NCBI GenBank assembly: GCA_016717655.1 | Contig: JADKFC010000003.1 | Coordinates: forward strand, 310,001 to 374,000 | Reading direction: 5' to 3' | Length of the DNA stretch: 64,000 nucleotides | Source: Saprospiraceae bacterium | GTDB lineage: Bacteria; Bacteroidota; Bacteroidia; Chitinophagales; Saprospiraceae | Shown here: positions 35,226-44,252 of the stretch, one piece after another | Layout of the letters: every line of letters begins with the position of its first letter | How positions within the stretch are numbered: the first letter of the stretch is position 1 | Program-made: the position numbers and the translations under genes | The notes under the pieces: generated by a model | The model's input: the letters and a program-made list of their open reading frames with translations, nothing else | The model's database searches: none | What the model was told of the DNA's origin: nothing

Positions 35226-37508
35226 ATGAGATTCATTTTACCCTATTTTTTCAGTTTTATGGGCCTGGCCGCTTTGTCTGGCCAAATCTTCATAGATGAA
35301 GACCTGGACGATTGGTCATCCACATCTCTTTTGATCAGTGACATTGGCGATGGCTTGGAAAGCGATCTCGACATCCAACATTTATGGGTAGAGAATGACG
35401 CTGAAAATATCTACATCCGATTTGAACTCGACAGAGAAATTATACTTCAGGAAAATAATCAACTGGCCATCGTAGTTGATTTTGACAATAAGTTGACGAC
35501 CGGATTCAAAGAAGCTGGCATTGGAGCTGAATTGATGGTGGTATTTGGAGAAAGAGATATTTTTGTGTACAACCCAAGTGGCACCAGCCAGCGCTTGAGG
35601 CATGAAGACATAGGCCTGATATGTTTACCTTCTGTGAGCAGTAATTTTTTTGAACTTAAAATCAGCAGGGTCGTAGACAGAGGGTCGAGCTTGCTTACCA
35701 TGGGCAATCAAATAGCCATTGCAGTGAAAAACCGGGTTATTGGTGGTGATGTGCTGCCCAATGATGGAGGCGTTGCAGTTTATGAAATGAAATCAGGGGC
35801 GGGTCCTGGAAAAAAATCATACCATTTTGATAAGCAGAAGGCAGAACAGGTGAGAATACTGAGTTATAATTCTGCCAGAGATGGATTAACCGAAGCAGGC
35901 ACCAGCGAATATCAATTAAAATTAATTCAGGCAGCTAATCCGGATATAATTTGTTTTCAGGAATTGTACAGTGCCACCGCCGCGGTTTCTGTGATCAACT
36001 TGTTAAGCCAGAATTTACCCTTGCCCGCCGGACAGACCTGGAAGGCTGTGCGCATTAGTCCTGATGTGGTGGTTGCTACCAAATACTGTATTGAAGCCGC
36101 TGTTCCCCTCGATGGCACAGGGATCTTTCTTGTTCATACAGGAAAAAACTGCGATGTGCCAATGGTTATTTTTAACGCCCACCTGCCTTGCTGTGACAAT
36201 GATACAGACCGCCAATCTGAAGTGGATGCCATCATGTCAAGGTATCGAACCATGAAAGAAAGCCAGGGGGTAGGGTTTTTATACCCGGAAGGTACGCCAA
36301 CCATAATCGTGGGAGATATGAATTTTGTGGGTCTCAATCGACAACGTAAGACATTAATAGAGGGTGATATTTTGAATGAAGGTTTTTTTGGTTCTGATTT
36401 TACACCAGATTGGGACGGCACTTCGCTGGAGGATGCAAAACCATATGTACCCGGAACACCTCTTACTTATACCTGGTACGATGAAGGAAATACTTATATG
36501 CCAGGAAGATTGGATTATGTCTTGTATACCGGAAGTGTAATGCGCCTTGACAACAGCTTTGTGTTGGAGACTGCACACTTAAATCTGGAAGACTTACAGG
36601 ATCACAACTTACAAACCACTGATTCTCGTTTTGCTTCCGACCACATTCCTGTGATAGTAGACTTTACCCTTCACCCCGAAAAAGAAGTGGCTCTGAGTCT
36701 AAACATAGAAATAAGCCAGGCATTGTGCTTTGGAGATACTGCAAAAGTAGAGATCAAGGCAACAGGAGGTAAGCCTCCCTATAAATATATATTTGAAAAC
36801 GGTTTGCCTCAAAGTGATTCTTTATTTTACCTGACCACCAATGGTAGTTATTGTTTTTCAGTTATTGATGACCAGGGTGCCATTGTAACTCAATGCGGGG
36901 TTGAAATTTCCATTCCTGAAGAATTACGAGCTTTTTTTGCCATTCAAGCAGATACTCTGACTTGGGTTATAATGGGTGGAAATGAGCCCTATCAAATTGA
37001 ACTAACGGGACCAGGTGTGGTAATTGTAGAAAATAACAGGGCCATTATCAATGCTAGTGGTCCATATCAATTACACTACTTTGACGAAAGAGGCTGTGAT
37101 GCCTATCAAATCATAAACGTGATTATTGATAAAGACCGCGATGGCAGTCCCTTGGAAGCTGATTGTGATGACAACAATGCCGCGATTTTTCCGGGAGCAA
37201 TAGATGTTCCTGGCAATGGCATTGATGAGGATTGCAATGGAACAGATTTGGTAGGAGTGATTGAAATCGGACCTTCCTCTTTTATGCTGCATCCCAATCC
37301 GGTGAAAGAGCGTTTAAACATAGAAGCACAGACAGAAGGGGAATGGCAATTCAAAATTTTCGATTCACTTGGAAAAGAATGGTTGAATGGGAAAGCCATA
37401 ACCAGGCAGGTAGTCCTGGATATTACCGCTTTGACAGCTGGAAATTACTCGGTTTGTATTGAAGTTCAGGGTAAAATTTCCTGTAAAAACATTGTGGTAA
37501 TTAAATAA
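35226..37508 (+). CDS. Secreted endonuclease/exonuclease/phosphatase-domain protein with T9SS type A domain
   Basis: A 760-residue exported protein. The signal peptide (LPYFFSFMGLAALSGQ) precedes a beta domain of about 190 residues. An EEP-fold domain follows near residues 215-480: RILSYNSARDG, IICFQELYS with its metal-binding Glu, FNAHLPCC, IIVGDMNFVG and the closing SDHIPVIVDF. A SprB-like beta repeat comes next, then a calcium-type motif DKDRDGSPLEADCDDNN and NGIDEDCNGTD (putative metal-binding repeat), and a T9SS type A sorting domain (LHPNPVKERLNIE). It may be an extracellular nuclease or sphingomyelinase-like phosphodiesterase; DNA as substrate is inference. Confidence 0.85.
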   Translation: MRFILPYFFSFMGLAALSGQIFIDEDLDDWSSTSLLISDIGDGLESDLDIQHLWVENDAENIYIRFELDREIILQENNQLAIVVDFDNKLTTGFKEAGIGAELMVVFGERDIFVYNPSGTSQRLRHEDIGLICLPSVSSNFFELKISRVVDRGSSLLTMGNQIAIAVKNRVIGGDVLPNDGGVAVYEMKSGAGPGKKSYHFDKQKAEQVRILSYNSARDGLTEAGTSEYQLKLIQAANPDIICFQELYSATAAVSVINLLSQNLPLPAGQTWKAVRISPDVVVATKYCIEAAVPLDGTGIFLVHTGKNCDVPMVIFNAHLPCCDNDTDRQSEVDAIMSRYRTMKESQGVGFLYPEGTPTIIVGDMNFVGLNRQRKTLIEGDILNEGFFGSDFTPDWDGTSLEDAKPYVPGTPLTYTWYDEGNTYMPGRLDYVLYTGSVMRLDNSFVLETAHLNLEDLQDHNLQTTDSRFASDHIPVIVDFTLHPEKEVALSLNIEISQALCFGDTAKVEIKATGGKPPYKYIFENGLPQSDSLFYLTTNGSYCFSVIDDQGAIVTQCGVEISIPEELRAFFAIQADTLTWVIMGGNEPYQIELTGPGVVIVENNRAIINASGPYQLHYFDERGCDAYQIINVIIDKDRDGSPLEADCDDNNAAIFPGAIDVPGNGIDEDCNGTDLVGVIEIGPSSFMLHPNPVKERLNIEAQTEGEWQFKIFDSLGKEWLNGKAITRQVVLDITALTAGNYSVCIEVQGKISCKNIVVIK

Positions 37509-37517
37509 TAATCCTGA

Positions 37518-38244
37518 TTATTTTTTGGCAGGACGGATCCTTAGCAATTCCAGCGACTTTCTAATGGAATGAGGCTGAGACCAATCTTGGTGACCGGGAA
37601 TGGTAATGGCAATGTCTGTAAATGTTGACACTACCCTTTCAAGAGACGTAGGCCAGGCTTCGGTATTGGCATCACTGAGATTACCCAATGTTGATGACTC
37701 ATAACTTTTAACCAGGCAGCCACCAAAAAGTACCTTGTCATGGGGTACATAGATGACAATGTTGTCGGGAGAATGCCCTTCGCCAGGATAAAAGGTTTGA
37801 ACTTGAAGTTGACCTACCCTGAAAGTGGTATCGGATACAAAAATATGGGAGGCAATTTTTCACCTTTCTCAAGACACAATTTTTTGGTAAATGCACTAGA
37901 GTAAGTGGGTATGTTTTTTCATTATAATACTGGAGCCCTGCGGTCCTGTCATCATGGAAATGAGTAGAGATGACCCCAATGGCTTTGGCCCCAAATTTGG
38001 TAATTGTGTCCAAAAGCGCTTGAAACTGAGTCGTGTCCCACGGTGTATCAATGACAAGCGCCTGACTACTATCAATGACCAGCATACCATTGGAAGGAAA
38101 CTTAAGTGTGCCTAAATCTCTGTATGTTGTAAAAACATAACAATGCGGACTCACTTTTTGGATCTTCAAAGGAGGTTGAGCCTGGATCAAGATGGCGAAT
38201 AATATTAAACATAAGCCCCAAATATATTTAGTCATTTCATTCAT
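37518..38244 (-). CDS. Subclass B1-like metallo-beta-lactamase, frame broken twice
   Basis: About 242 residues after repair, with a signal peptide (YIWGLCLILFAILIQAQ). All B1 zinc ligands are readable across three frames: His95, His97 and Asp99 (THFHDDRTAGL), His in GEGHSPDNIV, Cys in LFGGCLVKS and His in IPGHQDW. GNLSDAN is also typical. Repair needs one extra T in the T6 run at 37914-37919 and one extra A in the A5 run at 37839-37843. Without repair the protein ends at 37738 without the third His or the Cys ligand. It follows ligA by three bases, so it is probably co-transcribed. True B1 activity is suggested by the GGCLVKS motif but is untested. Confidence 0.85.
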
Positions 38245-38247
38245 GAC

Positions 38248-40377
38248 TCATGGCTCTATCTTCTGTATGGCATCAACAAATTCTTGTTCTGTCATGATTT
38301 CTACCGTTCCCAAAGACTTTGCTTTGGTCAGCTTAGATCCGGCTTTTTCACCCACAACCAGGATGTTGAGGTTGCTGCTGACAGCTGATATATTTTTGGC
38401 TCCGTGTTTGGCAGCCAGTTCTTCCGCCTGTTTTCTGCCCATGGATGTAAGTGTACCTGTAAACAGAATGGTCTTTCCCGAAAAGATGCCATCAGCCGCC
38501 ACTTCCAGAGGTTTGTCGTCGTCGGTCTGGGCTAGGTTCACCCCATAACCTTCCATACGATGCAGCATGGCAATATTGGCCTCATCGTTAAAATATTCGA
38601 TGACATTGTCTGCAACTACCGGCCCGATGTCTTTGATGTCTAAAAACTTTTCACGACTCCAGTGCTGAAGATCTAAAACGTGGGAGATTTGCTCTGCAAT
38701 CAGTTTGGATGCTTTTTTGCCCAGGTGGTGTATAGATAGGGAATGCAAGAGTTTGTGAATCGGATTTTTCCGGGCTTTTTCGATTGACGTTCTTAATTTC
38801 TCAGCAGACTTGACACCAAAACCTTCGAGATTAGCAATTTTATCGTAATCTAGATTATAAATATCCGCCATGTCGTTTAACCAGCCCATGTCATAAAACC
38901 GCTCAACGTAGGATTTGCCAAAGCCATCAATGTCCATGGCATCCTTGCTCACATGGAAAATCATTCGTTGTAAGTCTTGTTTGCCGCAAATACAATGTGG
39001 GCAACGCCAGGCAGATTCTCCTTCTTCCTTTACCAGGGCTACCGGGGTGGACTCCGTATTAACGGGACAAAACTCGGGAAATTCGATGATGGATTCTGAC
39101 CCATCTCTTAATTCCTCCATGCTTTTGACAATATAGGGAATAACGTCTCCTGCTCTTTCCACCAAAACCGTATCTCCCAGTCTGATGTCTTTGCCTTTGA
39201 TAAAATCTTCATTGTGCAAAGAGATAGAACTAACTGTAACCCCAGCCAGGGCAATGGGTTGAATTTTAGCTACCGGTGTAATGCTGCCAATTTTACCAAC
39301 CTGGTATTCTACTGCCAGTAGTTTGGAGGTAGCTTGTTTGGCTTTAAACTTAAAGGCAATGGCCCATCTGGGGTGGTGGGCAGTACTGCCACAAATTTCC
39401 TGCAGGGCATAGTCGTTTACCTTTACTACCATGCCGTCTATTTCGTAATCATAGCTATCTCTTTTTTCCTGCCAGTCGAGACAAAAACGCACTACTTCTT
39501 CTATACCTGTGCATAGCTTTTTTTCTGCTTTGGGTATTTTAAAGCCCAATTCTCCTAATTTTTCAATATTGCCAAAATGGGTATTGAATTGTGAGAATCG
39601 GTTGTTGCCTTCTGCATCAACTGCATAGGCTGCCTGGAACATAAAAGCCTCGATGCCCCTGCGTTTTGTCTCCATGGGGTCTTTGGTTCTCAAACCGCCT
39701 GTGGCTGCATTTCTGGGGTTAGCAAACAAGACCTGGCCCTCGTCTTCCCGGTTTTGATTGATGGCTTCGAAGTTTTTTTTGCTGATGAGGGCCTCACCGC
39801 GAAGTTCAACTCTTTTCATTCCCAAGGAGGAAAAGGGAGCCCTAAGCGGTACGCTTTGCAGCACTTTAATATTTTGAGTAATCTCTTCACCTTCGAGTCC
39901 ATTGCCACGCGTAGCTGCCCTTACTAAGATGTCGTCTTCATAGACCAGGGCAATGCTGCCACCATCAAATTTGGGTTCTACTGCATAAATTATTTTTTCT
40001 TCAGCCGGGATTCCGGTTAGTTTTTTTATCTGGGCATCAAAATCTTTAAGGTCTTCTTCATTATAAGAATTCTCCAGACTGAGCATGGGCACAATGTGTT
40101 TGACCGTATTAAATGATGTGATGAGGTCTGTTGCCACACGTTGGCTGGGTGAATCGGCACTTATCAATTCCGGATGCGCTGTTTCGATGGCCTGCAGCTG
40201 TTTGAACAGGAGGTCATATTCGTGGTCCGAAATAACAGGATCGTTTTGGATGTAATACTTCCATTCGTGGAACCGAAGAATGGACTTTAATGAATCCAGC
40301 TCTTTGATTCCTGCAGGGTGGTTTAGGAAGTGTTTTGAATCTTCGTAGTATTTTTTTTGTATTTCGGCTGGATACAT
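38248..40377 (-). CDS. ligA: NAD-dependent DNA ligase
   Basis: Seals nicks in replication and repair. It is 709 residues long with the Ia domain (YDLLFKQLQAIE), the adenylation Lys136 in EPKFDGGS, the zinc-finger Cys region (CPVN...CPHCICGKQ), helix-hairpin-helix repeats and a C-terminal BRCT domain (GKTILFTGTLTSMGRKQAEELAAKHG). The second half of the zinc finger has Cys-x-x-Cys-x-Cys spacing. It lies six bases after galE and three before the metallo-beta-lactamase gene. This active ligase contrasts with the inactive-looking ATP-type relative at 16826. Confidence 0.97.
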   Translation of the reverse strand: MYPAEIQKKYYEDSKHFLNHPAGIKELDSLKSILRFHEWKYYIQNDPVISDHEYDLLFKQLQAIETAHPELISADSPSQRVATDLITSFNTVKHIVPMLSLENSYNEEDLKDFDAQIKKLTGIPAEEKIIYAVEPKFDGGSIALVYEDDILVRAATRGNGLEGEEITQNIKVLQSVPLRAPFSSLGMKRVELRGEALISKKNFEAINQNREDEGQVLFANPRNAATGGLRTKDPMETKRRGIEAFMFQAAYAVDAEGNNRFSQFNTHFGNIEKLGELGFKIPKAEKKLCTGIEEVVRFCLDWQEKRDSYDYEIDGMVVKVNDYALQEICGSTAHHPRWAIAFKFKAKQATSKLLAVEYQVGKIGSITPVAKIQPIALAGVTVSSISLHNEDFIKGKDIRLGDTVLVERAGDVIPYIVKSMEELRDGSESIIEFPEFCPVNTESTPVALVKEEGESAWRCPHCICGKQDLQRMIFHVSKDAMDIDGFGKSYVERFYDMGWLNDMADIYNLDYDKIANLEGFGVKSAEKLRTSIEKARKNPIHKLLHSLSIHHLGKKASKLIAEQISHVLDLQHWSREKFLDIKDIGPVVADNVIEYFNDEANIAMLHRMEGYGVNLAQTDDDKPLEVAADGIFSGKTILFTGTLTSMGRKQAEELAAKHGAKNISAVSSNLNILVVGEKAGSKLTKAKSLGTVEIMTEQEFVDAIQKIEP

Positions 40378-40383
40378 AATGAC

Positions 40384-41397
40384 TTAGTTTTTATTTCTGT
40401 TGACTTCCCACTGCCAGGCAGTCTTCATAATATCTTCAATGTTGTATTTTGGATTCCAATTTAATACTTTTTGGGCTTTGGTATAATCACTATAGATGGC
40501 CACCACATCTCCTTCCCTTCGTGCAGTGATTGAATAATTTAATTTCATTCCTGTGGTGCTTTCAAAGGCTGCAATCGCCTCCAGTACCGTAACTCCCTGT
40601 CCGATACCAAGGTTAAATATTGAGATCAAATCTTCTGAACGATTGTTGATAAGGTAGTCCATTGCCAGGGTATGCGCTGCTGCCAGATCGCATACATGAA
40701 CAAAATCACGAATGCAACTTCCGTCGCGTGTTGGATAGTCGTTTCCAAATACTTGCAAGGAAGCACGTTTACCAATGGCAGTTTCGGTGATTACCGGCAC
40801 AAGATTCTGGGGTGTTTGTCTGGGCGATTCTCCAATTAGACCTGAAGGGTGTGCACCTGCAGGATTAAAATATCGAAGTAAGGCTGCCTTCATTCCTGTT
40901 TTTGCAATAGCGTCCATGATGATGGTTTCTCCCATTTGTTTGGTCCTACCATAGGCCGAAGCTGCAGGTTGAAGGGGCGTATCTTCGGTGACGGGTGATT
41001 TTTCTACGTTTCCATAAACCGTACAGCTGGAACTAAATACAAAGGCCTTACAGCCATTTTGTGCAGCGGCATCCATGGTATTGATCAGACTCAAAAGGTT
41101 GTTTCTAAAGTATTCGAGGGGGATTTCCATTGACTCGCCCACTGCTTTAAGGGCTGCAAAATGGATGACACCATCCGGTTTTTCTGCCTCAAACATTTTT
41201 CGGGTGGCGGCTGAATCACAGAGATCTATGTTGTAGTGCTTCACCTTTTTGTGGGTGAGGGCTTCCACTCCTTCTAAGACAGAAGCTTCAGAATTTATAC
41301 CATTGTCTGCAGAGATAACCTCGATGCCGTGGGTTTGAAGGTCTACTATGGTATGGCTGCCAATGTAGCCGGTGCCCCCTGTTACAAGTATTTTCAT
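40384..41397 (-). CDS. galE: UDP-glucose 4-epimerase
   Basis: A 337-residue extended SDR enzyme that interconverts UDP-glucose and UDP-galactose for envelope sugars. It has the GGTGYIGSHT NAD-binding motif at the N-terminus. The catalytic pair is Ser in FSSSCTVYG and Tyr-x-x-x-Lys in SAYGRTKQMGE. RYFNPAGAHPSG and RDGSCIRDFVHV are diagnostic. ATG 41397 is the right start (MKILVTGG); a longer frame to 41538 would add 47 non-homologous residues. It is the first gene of a galE-ligA-metallo-beta-lactamase run. Confidence 0.95.
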   Translation of the reverse strand: MKILVTGGTGYIGSHTIVDLQTHGIEVISADNGINSEASVLEGVEALTHKKVKHYNIDLCDSAATRKMFEAEKPDGVIHFAALKAVGESMEIPLEYFRNNLLSLINTMDAAAQNGCKAFVFSSSCTVYGNVEKSPVTEDTPLQPAASAYGRTKQMGETIIMDAIAKTGMKAALLRYFNPAGAHPSGLIGESPRQTPQNLVPVITETAIGKRASLQVFGNDYPTRDGSCIRDFVHVCDLAAAHTLAMDYLINNRSEDLISIFNLGIGQGVTVLEAIAAFESTTGMKLNYSITARREGDVVAIYSDYTKAQKVLNWNPKYNIEDIMKTAWQWEVNRNKN

Positions 41398-41426
41398 GAT
41401 TTGAGTAAAATTTGATGCAATGATAC

Positions 41427-41434
41427 TATATTTG
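41427..41434 (+). promoter_or_regulatory. -7 promoter element TATATTTG upstream of cysQ
   Basis: An exact TAnnTTTG in the divergent galE-cysQ region. It leaves a leader of roughly 90 bases before ATG 41530, longer than at other promoters here. Confidence 0.4.
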
Positions 41435-41529
41435 GCGGTCCTAAAAAAACGGATATCCCTTAAATCAAACATTAGAACATCAAAATAAAGTGCCACAACA
41501 AAGGGTGGCCGGATGAAAAAATTTGAGAC

Positions 41530-42321
41530 ATGGAGCAATACGCATCATTGTTTGGTTTGATGGGAGAACTCAATTCCATTGTTAAAAAGGCCGGAGATGC
41601 CATACTTAAGGTATATGGCGGTGAGAGTTATGGAGTGCAAATAAAGGCCGATGACTCGCCTGTCACGCTGGCCGACATTGCAGCCAACGAAGTTATCTGT
41701 GAAGGATTGCTAAAACTAGACCCTGGCATTCCTTTTTTGTCGGAAGAAAACATGGAAATTCCGTATGAGGTTCGCAGGAATTACGAATACTTTTGGTTGA
41801 TTGACCCGCTGGATGGCACCAAAGAATTTGTGAAGCAGAATGGACAATTTACCGTAAATGTGTGTCTGGTTCACCGCACCAGGGCTGTGTTAGGCCTGGT
41901 CTTTGTGCCCGTTGAGCAAACCATGTACTATGCACTTTCAGGACATGGGGCTTTTATGGAAAAAAGTGACAGGCCGGTTTGTCGCCTGGAGTGTGCCACA
42001 TTTTCAACCGCTCAAAAAGGTTTGAGGATACCCTGCTCCTTATCCCATGTCAACACCGATACCAAAAACTATATTCAACAGTATGCGGATCCGGTACTCA
42101 TGCCAAGAGGCAGTGCCCTCAAATTTATGATGCTGGCCAATGCTGAAGCCGACTTGTATCCCCGTTTGGCCCCAACCATGGAATGGGACACAGCCGCACC
42201 ACAGATCATTGTGGAAGAGGCCGGAGGCGTAGTACTCAACTATGAAACCATGGAACCTTTGCAATACAATAAGGAGAGCCTGGTCAACCCTGGCTTTGTA
42301 GCATTTGGAAAAAGAAGTTAA
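41530..42321 (+). CDS. cysQ: 3'(2'),5'-bisphosphate nucleotidase, inositol-phosphatase family
   Basis: A 263-residue Mg-dependent phosphatase that removes PAP, a by-product of sulfate assimilation and sulfotransfer. It has the metal-binding motifs FLSEEN, WLIDPLDGTKEF and MEWDTAAPQIIVEEAGG. The DPLDGTKEF form is characteristic of CysQ rather than of inositol monophosphatases. An internal ATG at 41560 (MGELNSIVK) is an equally plausible start. It is convergent with the beta-barrel gene, with nine bases between them. Confidence 0.92.
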   Translation: MEQYASLFGLMGELNSIVKKAGDAILKVYGGESYGVQIKADDSPVTLADIAANEVICEGLLKLDPGIPFLSEENMEIPYEVRRNYEYFWLIDPLDGTKEFVKQNGQFTVNVCLVHRTRAVLGLVFVPVEQTMYYALSGHGAFMEKSDRPVCRLECATFSTAQKGLRIPCSLSHVNTDTKNYIQQYADPVLMPRGSALKFMMLANAEADLYPRLAPTMEWDTAAPQIIVEEAGGVVLNYETMEPLQYNKESLVNPGFVAFGKRS

Positions 42322-42330
42322 GGTTTACTA

Positions 42331-43658
42331 TTAAAACCTGAACTCATAACCCAGATGGGCACCAACAAACTGGTATTTCTGCACGGTGCCATAACCTTGC
42401 GAGTTGAAAGCAGAAGGTATAAATCTTCCTCTCAAGGCGAGGAACAGATTGCCTGGTCCCATTGCTTTTTTGACATAGACACTGGCAAAGCCACTTACTC
42501 CCAACGAAGGTTTAAATGCAGCGGCTGTTTTAACATCTACAAAGCCGTTGACTGAGGAAAGGATGTTGCCCTTACTTACGAGGGCCAGATTGAAATAGGC
42601 ACCAGCTTCTGCACCCAGGCTCCAACTCTCAAAATCTTTTTCATAAAATAAAGAAAGAGGGATGTCAAAGGTGCTGAGTGTATAATGCGATTTTGTGGTG
42701 CCGGTTACCCTGGTTTGGGTAATGATGTCGCCATAAATAGTAGTAATGGTGTCTCCGGTTTGAGAAACTGTTATGGAAATAATGCCTTGGGTAGTATCAC
42801 TTTTTAAATAGGTGTATTGGAGGTTCATCCTTTCGGTGAGTCGACTGTAATGAAATCCAGTGCTTACGCCCCAGTTGCTACCGGGTCGCTGAAGTCGGGC
42901 ATAGAGAGCTGCCTGGAGCCCTTCCAGACTTTTTTCACTTTCATTTCTTAAAGAGTAGGTTTCAGGTGCCGGGTTGGATTCAGGACTTAATTTTTTAAAG
43001 GGTCTGAAATACCCCACTTCCGGAATCAGAGATAGTTTCATGGTTCGATTTTTTCGAAACGTGGGACATTCCACTTCTCTGTTTAAGGTCACCCTGTTTT
43101 CTGTGGTCAAACCCATATTGAGGTTTGATATAGACGATAAAGAGGTTGCCTCCCTCTCTTCGACTGTGGGATTTTCTGCTTCAACCCAGTTAGTAATCTT
43201 GATTATATTGTGGTCTGAATTTGCATGCTCTTCGTTTGAGATAGGATTGGAAGGGGTAGAGTTGGAATTATTGAAATTTTGAATTTTGAGATGTTGCCAG
43301 AAAAACTTTGTTTTTTAACGGGAGATGAAGGTGCTGTGTTTTCAATATTTAGCTTGCCGGCTTGTGGCACAGCTGTGGAATTTGCAAAATCAGCGGCAGG
43401 AACTGTAATAGCCTTTGATGGAGCAGAAGCTACAAAATTCTGAGTGGTTGTAGTCATAGACAGATGACTTTGGTTTGCATTCACCCAGGCAAAAGTGCCC
43501 AGAGCTACCAGGGTAAATCCGGTAAAAAACCAAAGTACCATGGGTCTTTTTTTCTTTTTAGGTGCACGGATGGCATCCATCAACCAGGCAACATCAACCG
43601 GTTCTTCTGCATTTTGCAGGGTTGTCTTAATCGAATGTTCAAAATTTCTATAATTCAT
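42331..43658 (-). CDS. Inner-membrane-anchored protein with C-terminal outer-membrane beta-barrel, frame broken near 43277
   Basis: About 442 residues after adding one A on the minus strand at the T4 run 43277-43280. The layout is an N-terminal cytosolic arm of ~40 residues, one transmembrane helix (PMVLWFFTGFTLVALGTFAWV), and a Ser/Asn/Thr-rich linker of ~120 residues. A C-terminal region of ~250 residues with alternating aromatic and polar strands ends in GYEFRF, the terminal Phe of outer-membrane beta-barrels. The gene follows an ECF sigma factor by 20 bases from the chosen ATG. The N-arm may therefore act as a sigma-binding region. Linking a cytosolic arm to an outer-membrane barrel is unusual; the sigma role is inference. 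Confidence 0.75.
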
Positions 43659-43678
43659 TGTAGTCCTATGCATTAATG

Positions 43679-44239
43679 TTAAGTACCCACTTTTGCGTAA
43701 AGTTTTTCGGTAAAGTTTTCATTTTGTAAAATTTCAACCAACTTGTTTCGAGCCTTGCACAAGGTCGATCGGGAGGTGCTTTCGGTGATGTTCAGCATCT
43801 CGGCTATCTCCCCGTGGTTATAACCTTCGATGATGTTGAGATTAAAAATAACATACTGGCTGTGTGGCAATCGGGTTAAGAGGGCCATGATGTCTTCTTT
43901 TCCCATAGTGCTGTATACATCCGGTACCTCGGCAAAGGCATTGGTATCGATGGCGGTCTCTTCCAGGGTATGAATCTCATACATGGTTTTAATGGTTTTA
44001 AGACTGCAATTGACCGCAATTCTGCGCAACCATCCTTCGATTGAGCCACTGCCAGAATAAGAGTTAATGTATTTAAAAGCATTGATAAAAGTTTCCTGTA
44101 GCGCGTCTTTAGCGAGATCTCTGTCATGGGTATAACGCATACACAAAGCCATCAGTCTGGTGGCATACAACTGCACCAGACTGTTTTGGCATTTTTCGTT
44201 GCCGTTTTTACACCCTTGTATGATCTCTTCTAACTCCAA
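43679..44239 (-). CDS. ECF-type RNA polymerase sigma factor
   Basis: A 186-residue sigma-70 family protein with region 2 (YTHDRDLAKDALQETFINAFKYI) and region 4 (FNLNIIEGYNHGEIAEMLNITESTSRSTLCKARNKL). It appears to start at TTG 44239, because an in-frame TAA lies eight codons upstream and no ATG intervenes. It lies 13 bases after a surface lipoprotein gene and just before the transmembrane/barrel gene, forming a three-gene unit. It probably directs transcription of an envelope-related regulon. There is no classical anti-sigma gene nearby unless the downstream barrel protein fills that role. Confidence 0.92.
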   Translation of the reverse strand: MELEEIIQGCKNGNEKCQNSLVQLYATRLMALCMRYTHDRDLAKDALQETFINAFKYINSYSGSGSIEGWLRRIAVNCSLKTIKTMYEIHTLEETAIDTNAFAEVPDVYSTMGKEDIMALLTRLPHSQYVIFNLNIIEGYNHGEIAEMLNITESTSRSTLCKARNKLVEILQNENFTEKLYAKVGT

Positions 44240-44252
44240 GTTTACAGCGGCT

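Noticed and set aside
37738..38244. A separate short MBL-fold protein ending at 37738
   Set aside because: The tail after YYNEK is out-of-frame translation. The true zinc-ligand motifs continue in the other frames to 37518.
41398..41538. N-terminal extension of galE by 47 residues
   Set aside because: The extension precedes MKILVTGG, is not homologous to the family and overlaps the divergent cysQ start.
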